Shown piece after piece: positions 45,279 to 56,639 of a DNA stretch of 64,000 bases. The notes beneath the pieces were generated by a model. The model searched no databases and had not been told where the DNA came from. It saw only the letters and a list, made by a program, of their open reading frames with translations. How positions within the stretch are numbered: position 1 is the first letter of the stretch; every line of letters begins with the position of its first letter. Source of the stretch: Closterium sp. Naga37s-1 (taxonomy: Eukaryota > Streptophyta > Zygnematophyceae > Desmidiales > Closteriaceae); NCBI GenBank assembly GCA_947471745.1, contig CANJKZ010000395.1, forward strand, positions 1,055,001 to 1,119,000, written 5' to 3'. Position numbers and translations under genes: made by a program.

Positions 45279-48170
45279 TAAATTCCGGTCGTAAAAAGTG
45301 GGTCGGTACTGTATCCATGGGTGAATAGGCCTGTTAAAAGTGGGTTGGTTTGGGAGAGTAGGATGGCGTGAAGTTGGGCAGTGGGGCGGGTGAGTGCGTT
45401 AGCGATGTTCGATGCTCCCTTTTTGTACGTGACGGTGTAGTGGAAGTTGGACTCCATATAGTCCAACCAGCGGATCTGTCGCAGGTTGAGATTCGGTTGG
45501 GCGCGAAGGTACTGTAGTGCACGACGGTCTGTCCGTACTGTCACGTCGGCTCCTGTCAGGTAGCACCGCCACACTTTGAACGCGTGCACGATCGCCAACA
45601 TCTCGCGGTCGTGTATCGGGTAGTTGCGCTCGGGCGGGTGAAGCTTGCGGGACTCGTACGCGATTGGCTGAAGGCCGTTCCAGAAGTCCTGCAACAGTAC
45701 TGCTCCCACAGCGATGTCACTTGCGTTGGTGACAAGCTCGAACGGACGGTGAGGATCTGCGATGTGAAGCACGGGCGGTGAGCACAAAATACTTTTGAGG
45801 GCCGAGAAGGCTGCTTGCTCTTTCTCCCCCCACGTGTACTCAACCCCCTTCCTCAGCAGGTCGGTCAACTGGGCAGTCAGCTTCGCCATGTCGGGGACGA
45901 ACCGTCGCACGTAGTTGACGAACCCCAGAAAACTCAGTCAGGTTGGTCGGCGCGTGCCATGCTTGAATCGTCGCGATCTTTGTTGGGTCTATTTCCACTC
46001 CAGTCTGTCCTGTAGAAACTCACACTTAGAGGCTTTGGTTAGTTGGCGGTTCTCACTCAGTATTTTAAAAACTGTTTCAATGTCCTGTAGATGCTGTGCT
46101 CTGTCTGGGCTGTAGATCAGTATGTCGTCTAAGTAGACGATTACGCACTTATCTAAAAGCGGGCGAAAGGCTTCATTCATGGTCATTTGGAAGGTTACGG
46201 GGGCGTTGGTCAGTCCGAAGGGCATTACCGTGTATTCGAATGACCCGTAGCAGGTTCGGAAGGCGGTTTTCGGGCAGTCGGGCGGATTGACGCGGATCTG
46301 GTGGTTACCTCCTCGAAGGTCAATTTTCGAGAAAACCCGGGCTGTGCGGAGTTGGTCGATCAGTTCGTCGACTCGCGGGATGGGGTAACGGGACTTGATG
46401 GTAACTCGGTTCAGTGCACGGTAATCTATGCACATGCAAAATCCCCGTCTTTTTTCGGTGTCAACAGTATCGGTGCGGCGAAGGGTGACGAACTCGGGCG
46501 AATGATTTTTTTCTCGAGCAGGTAATCTAGCTGCTTCCGAAGTTCGTCCAGTTCGGGTTGGGTCAGTCGGAACTGTCGCTGTACTGTCGGCTGTGCCCAC
46601 GGTTCTAGTTCTATCTTGTGGTCATGCGATCGCTGAGGTGGCAGTCCCTCCGGTAGGTCGGCGAGCAATTTCTGTAAATCACTCGGTTTGTCTACTGCCT
46701 CGGCTTCCCGGATGTCAACCGCATACATTTCAGCTCTTGCTGCTACGGCGCGTTTCATCGTGATCGCGTTGACACGCACCGACGAAGACTCAGGCGAGCT
46801 CCAGCGAGGTAAGGCGATGTTGTTACCGTTCTCTCGCACGGTGCAATCACCCATCGTACAGTCGATTCGCGGATTGTGTCGTCGCAGCTAATCACGGCCG
46901 AGTAAAATGTCGGTCCCGTCGAGGGTCGTTGCGAGCATTTCCTGGGTAAAGGTAAAATTACCCCCGCATCGGATCCGAACTCGGTCCACACGTTTCCGTA
47001 TCGCCAGTGGCGTGCCGTCGACCAGTCGTGCGTCGATCTCAGGTAAACATATGTCTAGTGGCAGTTTCAGTCTCCGTGCTGTCGCGGTGTTGTCCGGCAT
47101 AATCACTCGGTGAGGGTCGGTTGGGTTGGGCGAGCGGCGTGACCTGTTAATGGAGGGCCCGTCTGCTACTGACTCCAAGCGTTTCCCTGCTTCTTGGTCT
47201 GTTTCTGCTGCTCAACTTCCCCCTTTCCCTTAGCGTTTTCCGGGCATTCGCTCTTGCGGTGTCCCGGCCGGTTGCACGCGAAGCAGCGCCCTTTGAACGG
47301 TGCGGCAGCGGCATTCGTGGCGAGGGCGCGTATCGTGGCGTGCTCGTTCGTCCCACGAGACCGATGTCCCCAGTTATTGTTGTTGCCGTAGGACCCCGGT
47401 CTCGGTCGGCGTAAGAAGTCAAGCTTCTCGCACAGCGCCAGAAACCCAGTGGACGAAACCGAGCTGGCGCCAAGTGCGGAGCTTCTGACGCGCCGCGATC
47501 GAAGCCGCGATTGGCTCAAATCGTGCGTGCAGACCTGCGCACCACGCGTCCCACGTGTGATATTGGGGCACCTCCACGAAATACGACGGCGCCCAGGGTC
47601 GGGTTTGTCCTTCCCGTGTCGGTAGAGTCGCGTAGTCCACTGGCTTCGTGACGATGTCGCGCCACCAGTCCATGGCGGGTCCTCGCAGCAGCGATACGGC
47701 GTATCGAATCTTCGCCGAGTCCTCCGCAACGTAGTTGGCGCCGAAGAATACGTTCATCGTGAACAACCACGCCTGAACGGTCGGACCACCCCGCTGACTT
47801 GTATGGAAGAAAGGAGGACGCTGCGGCTTGAGCGGCATCGGCGAGGGCAGTGCTGACTCGCCAGTCGGCACCGAAATCGTGACGCGAGGTTGGCTTTTGG
47901 CCGTTTTCGTCGCCTCGGGTTGTATCGCGACGTGGTCCTCGTCTCCGTCATTGCGGACGACGCCATCACTAGCCGCGCTCGAAGGTTGCCCCACACTTCC
48001 GTGTTGTGACGCTGGACGTGCAGGTTGTCCCTGCGTGCCTTGTGTCTGTGATTGTGCTTGTTGCGCTCGTGCGACGTCGTTTTGCAGGGATGTACGTTTT
48101 GCCGTCAGCGCCGCGATTTCTTCTGAACTTTCGCGCAGCTGCTGCAGCAGTTCGTTCAGACGCTCCTGCG
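45279..48170 (-). pseudogene. minus-strand Ty3/gypsy gag-pol, 3' truncated
   Basis: Read on minus: gag (RRPPFFHTSQRGG-like capsid, LLRGPAMDWWRDIV), CCHC knuckle CFACNRPGHRKSEC (about 47275), a protease with only its C-terminal part (DGTDILLGRD then a stop where Trp is expected), RT ([33 protein letters not shown], catalytic YLDD near 46130) and RNase H (NASDIAVGAVLL, YPIHDREMLAIVHAFK, LNLRQIRWLDYM). It ends at the (GT)n array before integrase. Frameshifts lie near 47420, 46430 and 45990-45910. Its 5' end continues at 55701 on the other side of the inserted copia. Confidence 0.85.
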
Positions 48171-48299
48171 TGTCGGAACACATAGCTCATGCATATTGTG
48201 TAGGCTATAGTGGGGTAGCCCATAAGGGGTACAACCCAATTAGGGTTAGTACTTGTACCCAATTCATTCATAGTTCATCGATTTCCTCGTTTCTTCTCA
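48171..48299 (+). repeat. 5' LTR of the 48171 copia
   Basis: 129 bp; one difference (g/a at position 5) from the 3' LTR. It contains the shared core tgtaggctatagtggggtag followed by agggttagtacttgtaccc, which also occurs in the other LTRs of this lineage. Confidence 0.95.
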
Positions 48300-48389
48300 T
48301 GGTATCGAGCAGGTTCCCTAGTGGGAACGCTTCCTAGGGCCCACCACGAACTTTTTTTTCCTGCCCGGAGCGCGCTTCGCTCCCACGGT

Positions 48390-49380
48390 CGCGCCCTCTC
48401 ACGACCCCTCACGGCCCCTCGCGTCACCCTAGCGCGGCCCCTTACGGCCCCTTACGGCCCCTAGCGCGGCCCGTCGGCCCCTTACGGCTCCTAGCGCGGC
48501 CCCTCGTGCCGCCCGTCGGCCCCTTACGGCCCCTTACGGCCCCTTACGGCACCTCGCGCGGCCCCTTACGGCCCCTCGCGCGGCCCCCTACGGCCCCTAC
48601 CGCGGCCCCTTACGGCCCCTCGCGCCGCCCGTAGGCCCCTCACGGCCCCTTACGGCCCCTCGCGCCGCCCGTCGGCCCCTCACGCGGCCCCTTACGGCCC
48701 CTCGCGCGCCCCCCCCCCTACGGCCCCTACCGCGGCCCCTTACGGCCCCTCGCGCCGCCCGTCGGCCCCTTACGGCCCCTTACGGCCCCTCGCGCGGCCC
48801 CTTACGGCCCCTTACGGCCCCTCGCGCCGCCCGTCGGCCCCTCGCACCGCCCTCAGCGGCCCCTTACGGCCCCCTACGGCCCGTCGCCGCCCTCCGCGGC
48901 CCCTCGCGCCGCCTCTTCACGGCCCATAGCAGCTCTCCGCGGCTCCTCGCGACGCGGCCCCTCGCACCGCCCTCTCCGGCCCACTGTCGCCGCCCCTACC
49001 GCAGCGGCCGCCGCCGTCCCTGCCGTCGCAGCCGCAGCCGTCGCCAGCAGCAGCCGCCACCACCTCCCTCGGGGCCGCGGCTGCTGCCGCAGCTGACTGC
49101 ACCCGCCGACGCCGCTCCACTCGGCCCCGCCGCCGCTCCCCACGCGGCCTCGCCGCGCCTCCTGAGCCGCCCGGGCCTGCCGAGCCGCCGTACCGCCCGA
49201 GCCGCCGTACCGCCCGAGCCGCCCGAGCCGCCGTGTCGCCGAGCCGCGCTTGCTGCCGAGCCGCCGTACCGCCGAGCCGCCCGAGCCGCCCGAGCCGCCG
49301 AGTTGCCGAGCCGCCGAGCAGCTGAGCCACCCGAGTCGCCCTGTCCGGTAAGTGCAGCGCCTCTGTCCCTGCACTGCCCT
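48390..49380 (+). repeat. GC-rich leader repeats of the 48171 copia
   Basis: The first 500 bases are degenerate ccccttacggcccctcgcg units. From about 48960 the tract changes to gccgagccgccg-type units. The region lies between PBS and gag, has no credible frame and is over a kilobase long, unusually long for a copia leader. It could form strong secondary structure around packaging or translation signals. Confidence 0.85.
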
Positions 49381-49415
49381 CACCCTACTGTTAGCGCTGC
49401 TAGTCTACTGCTGTC

Positions 49416-50441
49416 ATGGCTACCCCTAGTGTCCTTGCCTTTGACGCTGAGGGTCGGGCCATTGACTTTGACGTCTGGGTAGATGACCTGCAGCTTTTCT
49501 TACAGTGCGACAGAGCAGACGGCCTCTCCCTCTTTGACCTCACTTCTGGTGCCTCTCCTGCCCCCGCTGCTGATGCTGACGCCACTGTTCGCTCACAGTG
49601 GGCCACGCGCGATGCTGCTGCACGTCTTGCTGTGCGTCGCCACCTACCGACCTCTGAGCGTGCGCACTTTAGCCAGTACAAGAGTGCTCAGACCTTGTAC
49701 GACGCTGTAGTTGCACGCTACTCCTCCCCTGCCACTGCTGCACTGAGCCGCCTCTTGCTATCGTACCTCTTCCCTGACCTTGCTGCCTTTCCCACAGTCG
49801 CTGACCTCATTACGCACCTCCGCACTAGTGACACTCGCTACCGCGCTGCGCTTCCTGCTGAGTTCTGCGCCAAGAACCCCCCCCCCATGTACATCACCCT
49901 CTACTACATAGTCACCCGTCTCCCTGACTCCCTTCGCGTAGTCAGGGACCACTTCCTCTCGGTTTGTCCCACCACTCTCACCGTTGACCTCCTCGAGAAG
50001 GCCCTCCTAGCAGCAGAAAAGAGCATAGTCGCTGTAGGAGCCTCTCGTGGTGACCCTCGCACCCCCATTTTTTAGGGGTGTTCCCCCTCCCCTCTTTTGC
50101 CCTCTGTTGCCTCTGCTGCTGCGGCCGACCTCGCTGGTTTGGAGTCGGTTGGGGCAGCGTCTACCCCTAGCGGGAGACGCCGCCCTGGCAGGGGCAAGGG
50201 GGGCAGGGGCGCTGGAGGAGCTAGCGGGGGCGGTGGAGGCGGCGGTGGAGGCGGTGGAGGAGGTGGGGGTGGCGGTGGGGGTGGTGGCGGGGGTGGAGGT
50301 GTAGGTGGCGGCAGTGGAGGCGCAGGAGGCAGCGGCAGTGGCGGAGGGAGCAGAGGTGGCGGCCGTGGAGGAGGAGGCGGCGGAGGAGGTGGAGCTGGTC
50401 GGGGTGGCGCTGTGCAGAGGGTCAGCTCCGGTGGTGGTCAG

Positions 50442-50476
<35 letters not shown>

Positions 50477-53400
50477 CACTCGTGACGTCCCCTCCCCTCA
50501 GCAGCTCCGTGAGTGGTACACTGCACGCCAGAGGGGTGGGGGTACTGGTCCGTGCACCTACGTCCTGCGCACCGGCGACCGCGCGGGTGAGCAGTGCGGG
50601 GGTGCGCACTCCACCCAGCGCTGCTTTGGCCGCCTGACGGACGCTTGGCGTCACCAGTTCCCTGAGGCCACTGAGATCCCCCGCTGGGGTGAGCTGTCTA
50701 GGGCGGGTGTAGCTGTCTTTGACCTTGACTTTGATGCTATTCTTGCTGCCGTATATACTGTGACTATTAGTGATGAGGGTGACTGTTACCGGTGTTTTCC
50801 GCCCGACCCGGGCATTGAGACTGCTGCTCTAGGTACTGGTGAGGCTGCTGCTCTAGGTGCTAGCGAGGCTGCTGCTCTAGGTGCGTCTGCTCCCTCAGGT
50901 GCTGGTGAGTCTGCTCTCTCAGGTTCTGCGTCGGCTTCGGCCTCCCACACCTTCACCCTTGACTCGGGGGCTTCTCGCTCCTTCTTTCGAGACCGCACCA
51001 CACTCACGCCGCTTGGCCGGCCAGTTGCGGTCTCTCTGGCAGACCCCTCTGGGGGTCCTGTCCTTGCGCACTTCTCCACTGTTCTCCCGTGTCCGGCGGC
51101 CCCCTCTGGCACCCTGTCTGGTCTCTACCTCCCCTCGTTCTCTACGAACTTGGTGAGTGGTGCTGACCTACAGGATGCGGGGGTTCACCAGTTCACTCCT
51201 GCGAGTCAGCGGGTGACCCACTGCACGAACGCTCGGACAGGCCGCCACCTGGCCACGTTTACACGTCGGCCAGGGTCGAGCCTGTACACACTGACCACTG
51301 CGTCTCCTCCAGTCCCTGCGTCTGGTCAGGTAGCTGCGTCGGGTCAGGTGTTTGCTGCAGCGTCCAGGTCTGGTCCTGAGTCTGCCCCCTGCACGTGTCG
51401 CCTCCTGTCTCACGAGACTCTCCTCTGGCACCACCGTCTTGGTCACCCCTCCCTGCTTCGTCTCCGGAGCATGGCCTCCCGTGTCCTTGTCTCTGGTCTT
51501 CCCCGGTCCCTCCCTCCCCTTCCTCCGGGGCCTGGCCCTACCTGCGTCCCCTGTGTCGAGGGACGGCAGCGGGCTACCCCCCACTCCTCCCAATTTCCTC
51601 CGACAGAGGCCCCGCTGCAGACGCTTCACATGGACGTGTGGGGCCCGGCCCGCGTCCGTGGACAGGGTCACGAGCGCTACTTCCTGCTGGTGGTTGACGA
51701 CTACTCGCGTTACACCACAGTCTTCCCCTTGCGCAGCAAGGGTGATGTCACTGAGGTGTTGATCGACTGGATCCGCGCAGCTCGTCTCCAGCTCAGGCGG
51801 AGCTTCGGCTCGGACTTTCCTGTTCTGCGTCTGCACTCTGACAGAGGCGGAGAGTTCTCCTCTGGCCTTCTGCGAGCCTACTGTCGTGCACGAGGCATCC
51901 GCCAGACCTTCACGCTTCCGGACTCTCCACAGCAAAATGGGATTGCTGAGCGCCGCATTGGCATGGTCATGGACGTCGCCCGTACGTCCATGATGCATGC
52001 GGCTGGCCCCCATTTTCTGTGGCCGTTTGCGGTTCGGTACGCGGCGCATCAGATCAACCTTCAGCCCAGGGTCTCCATGCCGGAGACCTCCCCAGCGTTG
52101 CTGTGGACGGGGAAGGTTGGCGATGCGTCTGCGTTCCGTGTCTGGGGATCTCGGGCGTTTGTCCGCGACTTGTCTGCGGACAAGCTGTCCCCTCGTGCTG
52201 CTCCTTGCGTCTTTCTGGGTTTCCCCCCTGACGCCCCAGGGTGGCAGTTCTACCACCCCACCTCTCGCCGTGTTCTGTCCTCTCAGGACGTCACGTTCGA
52301 CGAGTCGGTCCCCTACTACCGCCTCTTCCCCTACCGCACTCCGTCCCTCCCCCCGCCACCGCTCTTCCTGGTACCAGGTCCCCCCCCGGTAGACCCCCTC
52401 CCCCCTCAGGGTCCTGCCCCTTCAGGTGTGTCCCAGGTAGACGCTGTTGAGCCTGTCGAGGTCGCTGGTGACTCTGGTGCTGCTGAGGGTGCTGAGCCTG
52501 GGGGTGCTGACTCTGGGGGTGCTGAGCGTGTGGGTGCTACGCCTGGGGGTGCTGAGCCTGGGGGTGCTGAGTCTGGGGGTGCTGAGCCTGGGGGTACTAC
52601 GCCTGGAGGTGCTGAGCCTGGGGGTGCTGCGTCTGGGGGTGCTGAGCCTGGGGGTACTACGCCTGGAGGTGCTGAGCCTGGGGGTGCTACGCCTGGTGGT
52701 ACTGTGCCTGGCGGTTCTCCGGGTGCTCCTTCTCGCCGGGAGCCACTCTCTCCCCAGGAGCTGCGTGAGTGGTTTGCCCGGCGCTGGAGGCGAGCTGCTG
52801 GAGCTGGAGGTGCTGCGGGTACTGGAGGTTCTGTTGCTGCTGAGGGAGCTGGTGCCACGGGTCCCGGAGGTGCTCGTACTGGGAGTACTGGAGCTGCTGG
52901 ACCTGCGGGTACTTCTGGAGCTGGAGTTGCTGCGGGTGTTGGCGCGGAGGCTACTGCTGTCGGTCCTGGAGGCGGTCCTGCTGGGGGTACTACTGGTGCT
53001 GCTGGGGGTTCTGGAGCTGGAGCTGCTACTGGTGCTGGTACTGCCCCTGGGGGTGCTGGTGCTGTCCCTCCTGTGTCTGGAGTCGCCGCGCGGCCTCGAC
53101 CGTACTTCGTTCCGCTCCTTCAGCAGGTTCTTGGTCTCCCGCCTTCTACTGGTCCTCCTCCTCCCTTAGAGTGTCCACAGCCTGTCCCGTCGTAGTTACA
53201 GTTACAGCCGGCCTCCCCACTGCCTGCTCCGTCTCCCTACACTGGTCCTACTGGAGGTCTTGCTGAGCGTCGTGAGCCTGCGTCTCGCCCTGCGTCGCCT
53301 GTCCGTGCTGCTCGCACTAGTGGTCGCGGTTCGCGTCAGCGTCCTCCTCCTGTCCCTGGCACGCACCGGATGTCTCTGCGTCCGTCCACTGCTCCTCTGC

Positions 53401-55355
53401 GTGCCCCTTTGCCTTCTCCTCCTGAGTCTTCTCTTCCTGCTCTTGCCGACCCGGAGTCGGACTCTCTTCGCGCTGCCAGTCCTACTGTCCCGCGTCTCCT
53501 TGCTACTGTTGTCACTGACCCTTCCTTTGAGTCCACTGCTGCGTCTGCTCTAGTTGCCGAGCTCGTCGACTTTGCTGCTCGCTGTCGCCTAGACTACGTC
53601 GCCAGTCTTGTTGCTGAGTCTGAGTCTGTCTGTCCTCCGTCCGTCGGGGGTGAGTGTGCCCTTGGCACGGACGTCCTTGAGGACAGGCAGGAGGAGTTCC
53701 AGTGCTTGGCCGCTGCTTCACCTCATCTCGTGTCCGTACTGCTTACCCCTGAGGGACACCCGGATGCACTTGACATCCCGACTCCGCGCTCTTACGCGGA
53801 GGCGATAGAGGGTCCCTACTCCTCTCAGTGGCAGGCAGCTATGGACGCAGAGATGGCTTCCTGGAAGTCCACAGGCACCTACGTTGACGCTGTTCCCCCT
53901 CCTGGGGCGAACATCGTCAGTGGCATGTGGATTTTCAGGGTGAAGCGACCACCGGGTTCTCCGCCTGTCTTCAAGGCGCGTTACGTGGCTCGTGGCTTCA
54001 GTCAGCGGCAGGGAGTTGACTACTTTCAGACCTTCTCTCCCACCCCGAAGATGACCACTCTTCGGGTACTGCTGCACGTAGCTGCTCACCGTGACTACGA
54101 GCTACACTCTCTTGACTTCAGTACTGCTTTCTTGCAGGGCAGCCTGCACGAGGAGATCTGGCTGCGTCGCCCACCTGGCTTCACTGGGTCTTTTCCTCCT
54201 GGCACCCAGTGGAGCCTACGGCGGCCAGTCTACGGTCTCCGCCAGGCACCGCGTGAGTGGCACGACACACTGAGGACTACACTTGCGGCTCTTGGGTTTG
54301 CTCCCTCTACTGCTGACCCGTCGCTGTTTCTGCGCACCGACACTTCTTTGCCGCCGTTCTACATCCTCGTGTACGTCGACGACTTGGTCTTTGCCACAGC
54401 TGACACTGCAGGACTAGCCCACGTGAAGTCCGAGCTGCAGAAGAGACACACGTGCACTGACCTGGGTGAACTGCGCAGCTACCTTGGCTTGCAGATCACT
54501 CGGGACAGAGCACGCCGCACCATTACCCTGACTCAGTCACACATGGTGCAGCAGGTCCTTCAGCGCTTCGGCTTCACGTACTCCTCGCCTCAGGCCACTC
54601 CTCTGCCTACTCACCACTCGCTTTCAGCTCTGCCTTCGGATGAGTCCGTAGAGTCGAGTGGCCCGTACCCAGAGCTTGTTGGCTGCCTCATGTACCTGAT
54701 GACCTGCACACGACCTGACCTTGCATACCCTCTTAGCATTCTTGCACGCTATGTTGCTCCTGGGAGACACAGACCGGAGCACATGGCTGCAGCGAAGAGG
54801 GTGTTGCGCTACTTGTGCAGTACGTCGGGCATGGGGCTTGTGCTTGGAGGGCAGAGTCCAGTGGTCCTTACTGGGCACGCAGACGCTTCTTGGGCTGACG
54901 ACCAGGCTACGCAGCGGTCGTCACAGGGTTACACCTTCAGCCTTGGTTCCGGCTCTGTTTCGTGGCGGGCTACCCGCTCGTCTTCTGTTCTCGGCTCCAG
55001 TTGTGAGGCTGAGATCTACGCAGGAGCCATGGCTGCACAGGAGCTTCGCTGGCTCACCTACCTGCTGACTGACCTCGGAGAGCCGCCTCGTTCTCCTCCA
55101 GTGCTGTACGTAGACAACAAGGCCATGCTGGCCTTGTGTCGGGAGCAGCGACTGGAGCACAGAACGAAGCACATTGCTCTCCGCTACTTTCTTGCTCGTG
55201 AGCTGCAGCAGCGTGGTCAGCTGCGTCTTGCGTACGTGGCCTCTGAGGCCAACACTGCTGATATCTTCACCAAGGCGCTTGCGCCTTGTGACCATCAGCG
55301 CTTCTGTACTCAGTTGGGCCTTGTGCCTACCTTGCCTCACTTGCTCACCTCTTGA
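49416..55355 (+). CDS. copia gag-pol polyprotein with two in-frame TAG codons
   Basis: ATG at 49416 (MATPSVLAFDAEGRA) begins gag, which reaches TAG 50073-50075. The same frame continues: poly-Gly (50200-50410), poly-Gln, the PSPQQLREWY module, a zinc-binding motif C-X13-C-X3-H-X4-C (50553-50624), protease LDSGAS (about 50958), GAG-pre-integrase HHRLGHPSL...CVPC, integrase D (HMDVWGP), D (HSDRGGEF) and E (NGIAERR), a 15-bp-repeat linker (GAEPGGA) with LSPQELREWF, TAG 53193-53195, then RT (catalytic YVDD 54372-54383) and RNase H ending LPHLLTS at TGA 55353-55355. All catalytic residues are present. If the TAGs are read through or are recent mutations, the element may still be, or recently have been, mobile. 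Confidence 0.92.
52447..53060 (+). repeat. 15-bp and 9-bp tandem repeats in the integrase-RT linker
   Basis: cctgggggtgctgag-type units (GAEPGGA, GTTPGGA) run to about 52700, followed after the LREW module by gctggaggtgctggag-type units. They are in frame and encode a long disordered Gly/Ala/Pro linker, as in the outer copia at 20870-21570. Confidence 0.85.
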
Positions 55356-55566
55356 CCTTGCTTGTACTGTTACATATATATATACCTGCTCTTGCTTGTC
55401 TAGCCTTTTTATATATATGTACTCCTGCATGTGAACTGGCCTTGTGGCCTTGAACTTGTGCTCGGAATGTGTGGTGACTTTGTGATCCACCCTGAGCTTG
55501 CTTTGCTTTGCTTTGCTTGACTGGTCTTGTGACCCCTTGTTCTCCCCCACTTTGCCTATGGGGGTG

Positions 55567-55695
55567 TGTCAGAACACATAGCTCATGCATATTGTGTAGG
55601 CTATAGTGGGGTAGCCCATAAGGGGTACAACCCAATTAGGGTTAGTACTTGTACCCAATTCATTCATAGTTCATCGATTTCCTCGTTTCTTCTCA
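55567..55695 (+). repeat. 3' LTR of the 48171 copia
   Basis: 129 bp, preceded by the polypurine tract and followed by target duplication ctgcg and the continuing minus-strand gypsy gag. Confidence 0.95.
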
Positions 55696-55700
55696 CTGCG

Positions 55701-56075
55701 TGAGGTTCGTGACGTCGATATATTCGGCCATGTCGAAGGACGGCGGCTCGTCTTAGCTCTAGGCGCAGTCGTGGCTGCACCCGTTTACGAGAGAACGCGA
55801 GGAAAGCGGCTCCTAGGCGCTAATGGCGTGTTCCTACACCTCGTATCAGACACACCTCGTATCAGCTTTGCGTGGTTAAATACGTTTCAGTGTGTTCGAC
55901 CGCGGTTGGATGCGTTTTAGTGCTGTTCGACGCGAATCTGATACGAGGTTGCCTGACAAGAGGCTGTAGGAACACGCTCTAAGGGGCGTGAGTCTCTTCG
56001 AGTGCAAAAATCAAAAGTTTGTTTTCTGGGTGCGGAGATGCGCGGTCCGAAAGAAAGTGGCTCTGAATACCAAGT
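55701..56075 (-). mobile_element. 5' part of the minus-strand gypsy: gag start, leader and PBS
   Basis: On minus, the gag start codon is at 55731-55729 (MAEYIDVTN) and joins the gag at 48170 once the copia and one target copy are removed. The leader extends to a primer-binding site at 56072-56059 (tggtattcagagcc on minus), two bases from the LTR end, the same spacing as in the chromovirus at 13346. A MITE-like foldback lies within the leader. Confidence 0.8.
55824..55979. mobile_element. second MITE candidate (TAA target site) in the gypsy leader
   Basis: The 156-bp segment has inverted termini: tggcgtgttcctaca at the left and the complement of gagcgtgttcctaca at the right. A second inverted pair (cctcgtatcag / ctgatacgagg) lies inside. 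TAA flanks both ends (55821-55823, 55980-55982). The TWA-type target site and short length suggest a PIF/Harbinger MITE different from the one at 12482. The arms are less perfect, so it is older or less certain. Confidence 0.6.
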
Positions 56076-56290
56076 GTTACGGGCGCAATGAATCGAAGTA
56101 GCGAGGATTGCACTAGGTGTCAAACGAGTACCAAGTATGAGCGAAGGCATGAGCGAATACTTATGTGCGAAACATGCAACGGTTACGCGGTGGGTGCGAG
56201 CTAACTAGTGCTAGGCTGGCATCGAGGTTCGGGCTAGTCCCGAAGCATAGGCCGACTCGGCCAGGCCAGCGCTGCATGGTTTGGTAAAAG
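56076..56290 (-). repeat. 5' LTR of the minus-strand gypsy (part), interrupted by copia
   Basis: On + it begins TGTTAC, directly beyond the PBS, as expected for the LTR end of a minus-strand element. It runs to the insertion point of the copia at 56291. The remaining terminus may be the aaaaca at 59037-59042, which would give TG...CA ends. The partner LTR was lost with the 3' half at the (GT)n array, so the outer boundary cannot be verified. Confidence 0.5.
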
Positions 56291-56415
56291 TGTCAGAATA
56301 ACTGTGCAGGAATGATTGGATTAGCAAGAGTTGGGGTACAAGTACTAACCCTAGAAGTGTTGTAACCCATAAAGAGTACCCCACTATAGCCTACAAGTAA
56401 GATTGTACTTTGACA
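56291..56415 (-). repeat. 3' LTR (minus orientation) of deleted copia
   Basis: 125 bp, TGTCAGAATAAC...CTTTGACA on +, followed by the complement of the polypurine tract (cacccccatagg). Confidence 0.93.
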
Positions 56416-56639
56416 CACCCCCATAGGCTAAGTGGGGGACAACAAGGCGGTCACAAGACCAGTCAAGCAAAACAGAGGAAAGCAAAGCAAAGCTCAGGGT
56501 GGATCTCAAGGACAACACACAATCCGAGCACAAGCAAGCGGCCACAAGGCCAGTTCACATGCAGAGTTATAATAGCAAGGCAGTACACTGATCACAACCT
56601 AGCAAGAGGAAACATGCAGGTATAAATATAGATATCGGT

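Larger units (their letters stand above)
48171..55695 (+). mobile_element. nearly intact Ty1/copia element inserted in the minus-strand gypsy
   Basis: 129-bp LTRs at 48171-48299 and 55567-55695 (TGTC[G/A]GAACAC...TTCTTCTCA) differ at one base. The target duplication ctgcg is at 48166-48170 and 55696-55700. The PBS tggtatcgagca is at 48300 and the purine tract atgggggtg at 55558-55566. Removing the element rejoins the gypsy gag frame across one copy of ctgcg, which confirms the boundaries. Gag-pol is one continuous frame of 1,980 codons (49416-55355) with only two TAG codons inside. This is the youngest and best-preserved element here. Confidence 0.96.

Noticed and set aside
48874..49383. minus-strand Arg/Gly/Ala ORFs opposite the copia leader
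   Set aside because: Repeat translation with no domain, on the opposite strand to the element.
50097..53195. Gly-rich ORF considered as a cell-wall glycine-rich protein gene
   Set aside because: The same frame carries protease and integrase motifs and lies between LTRs.
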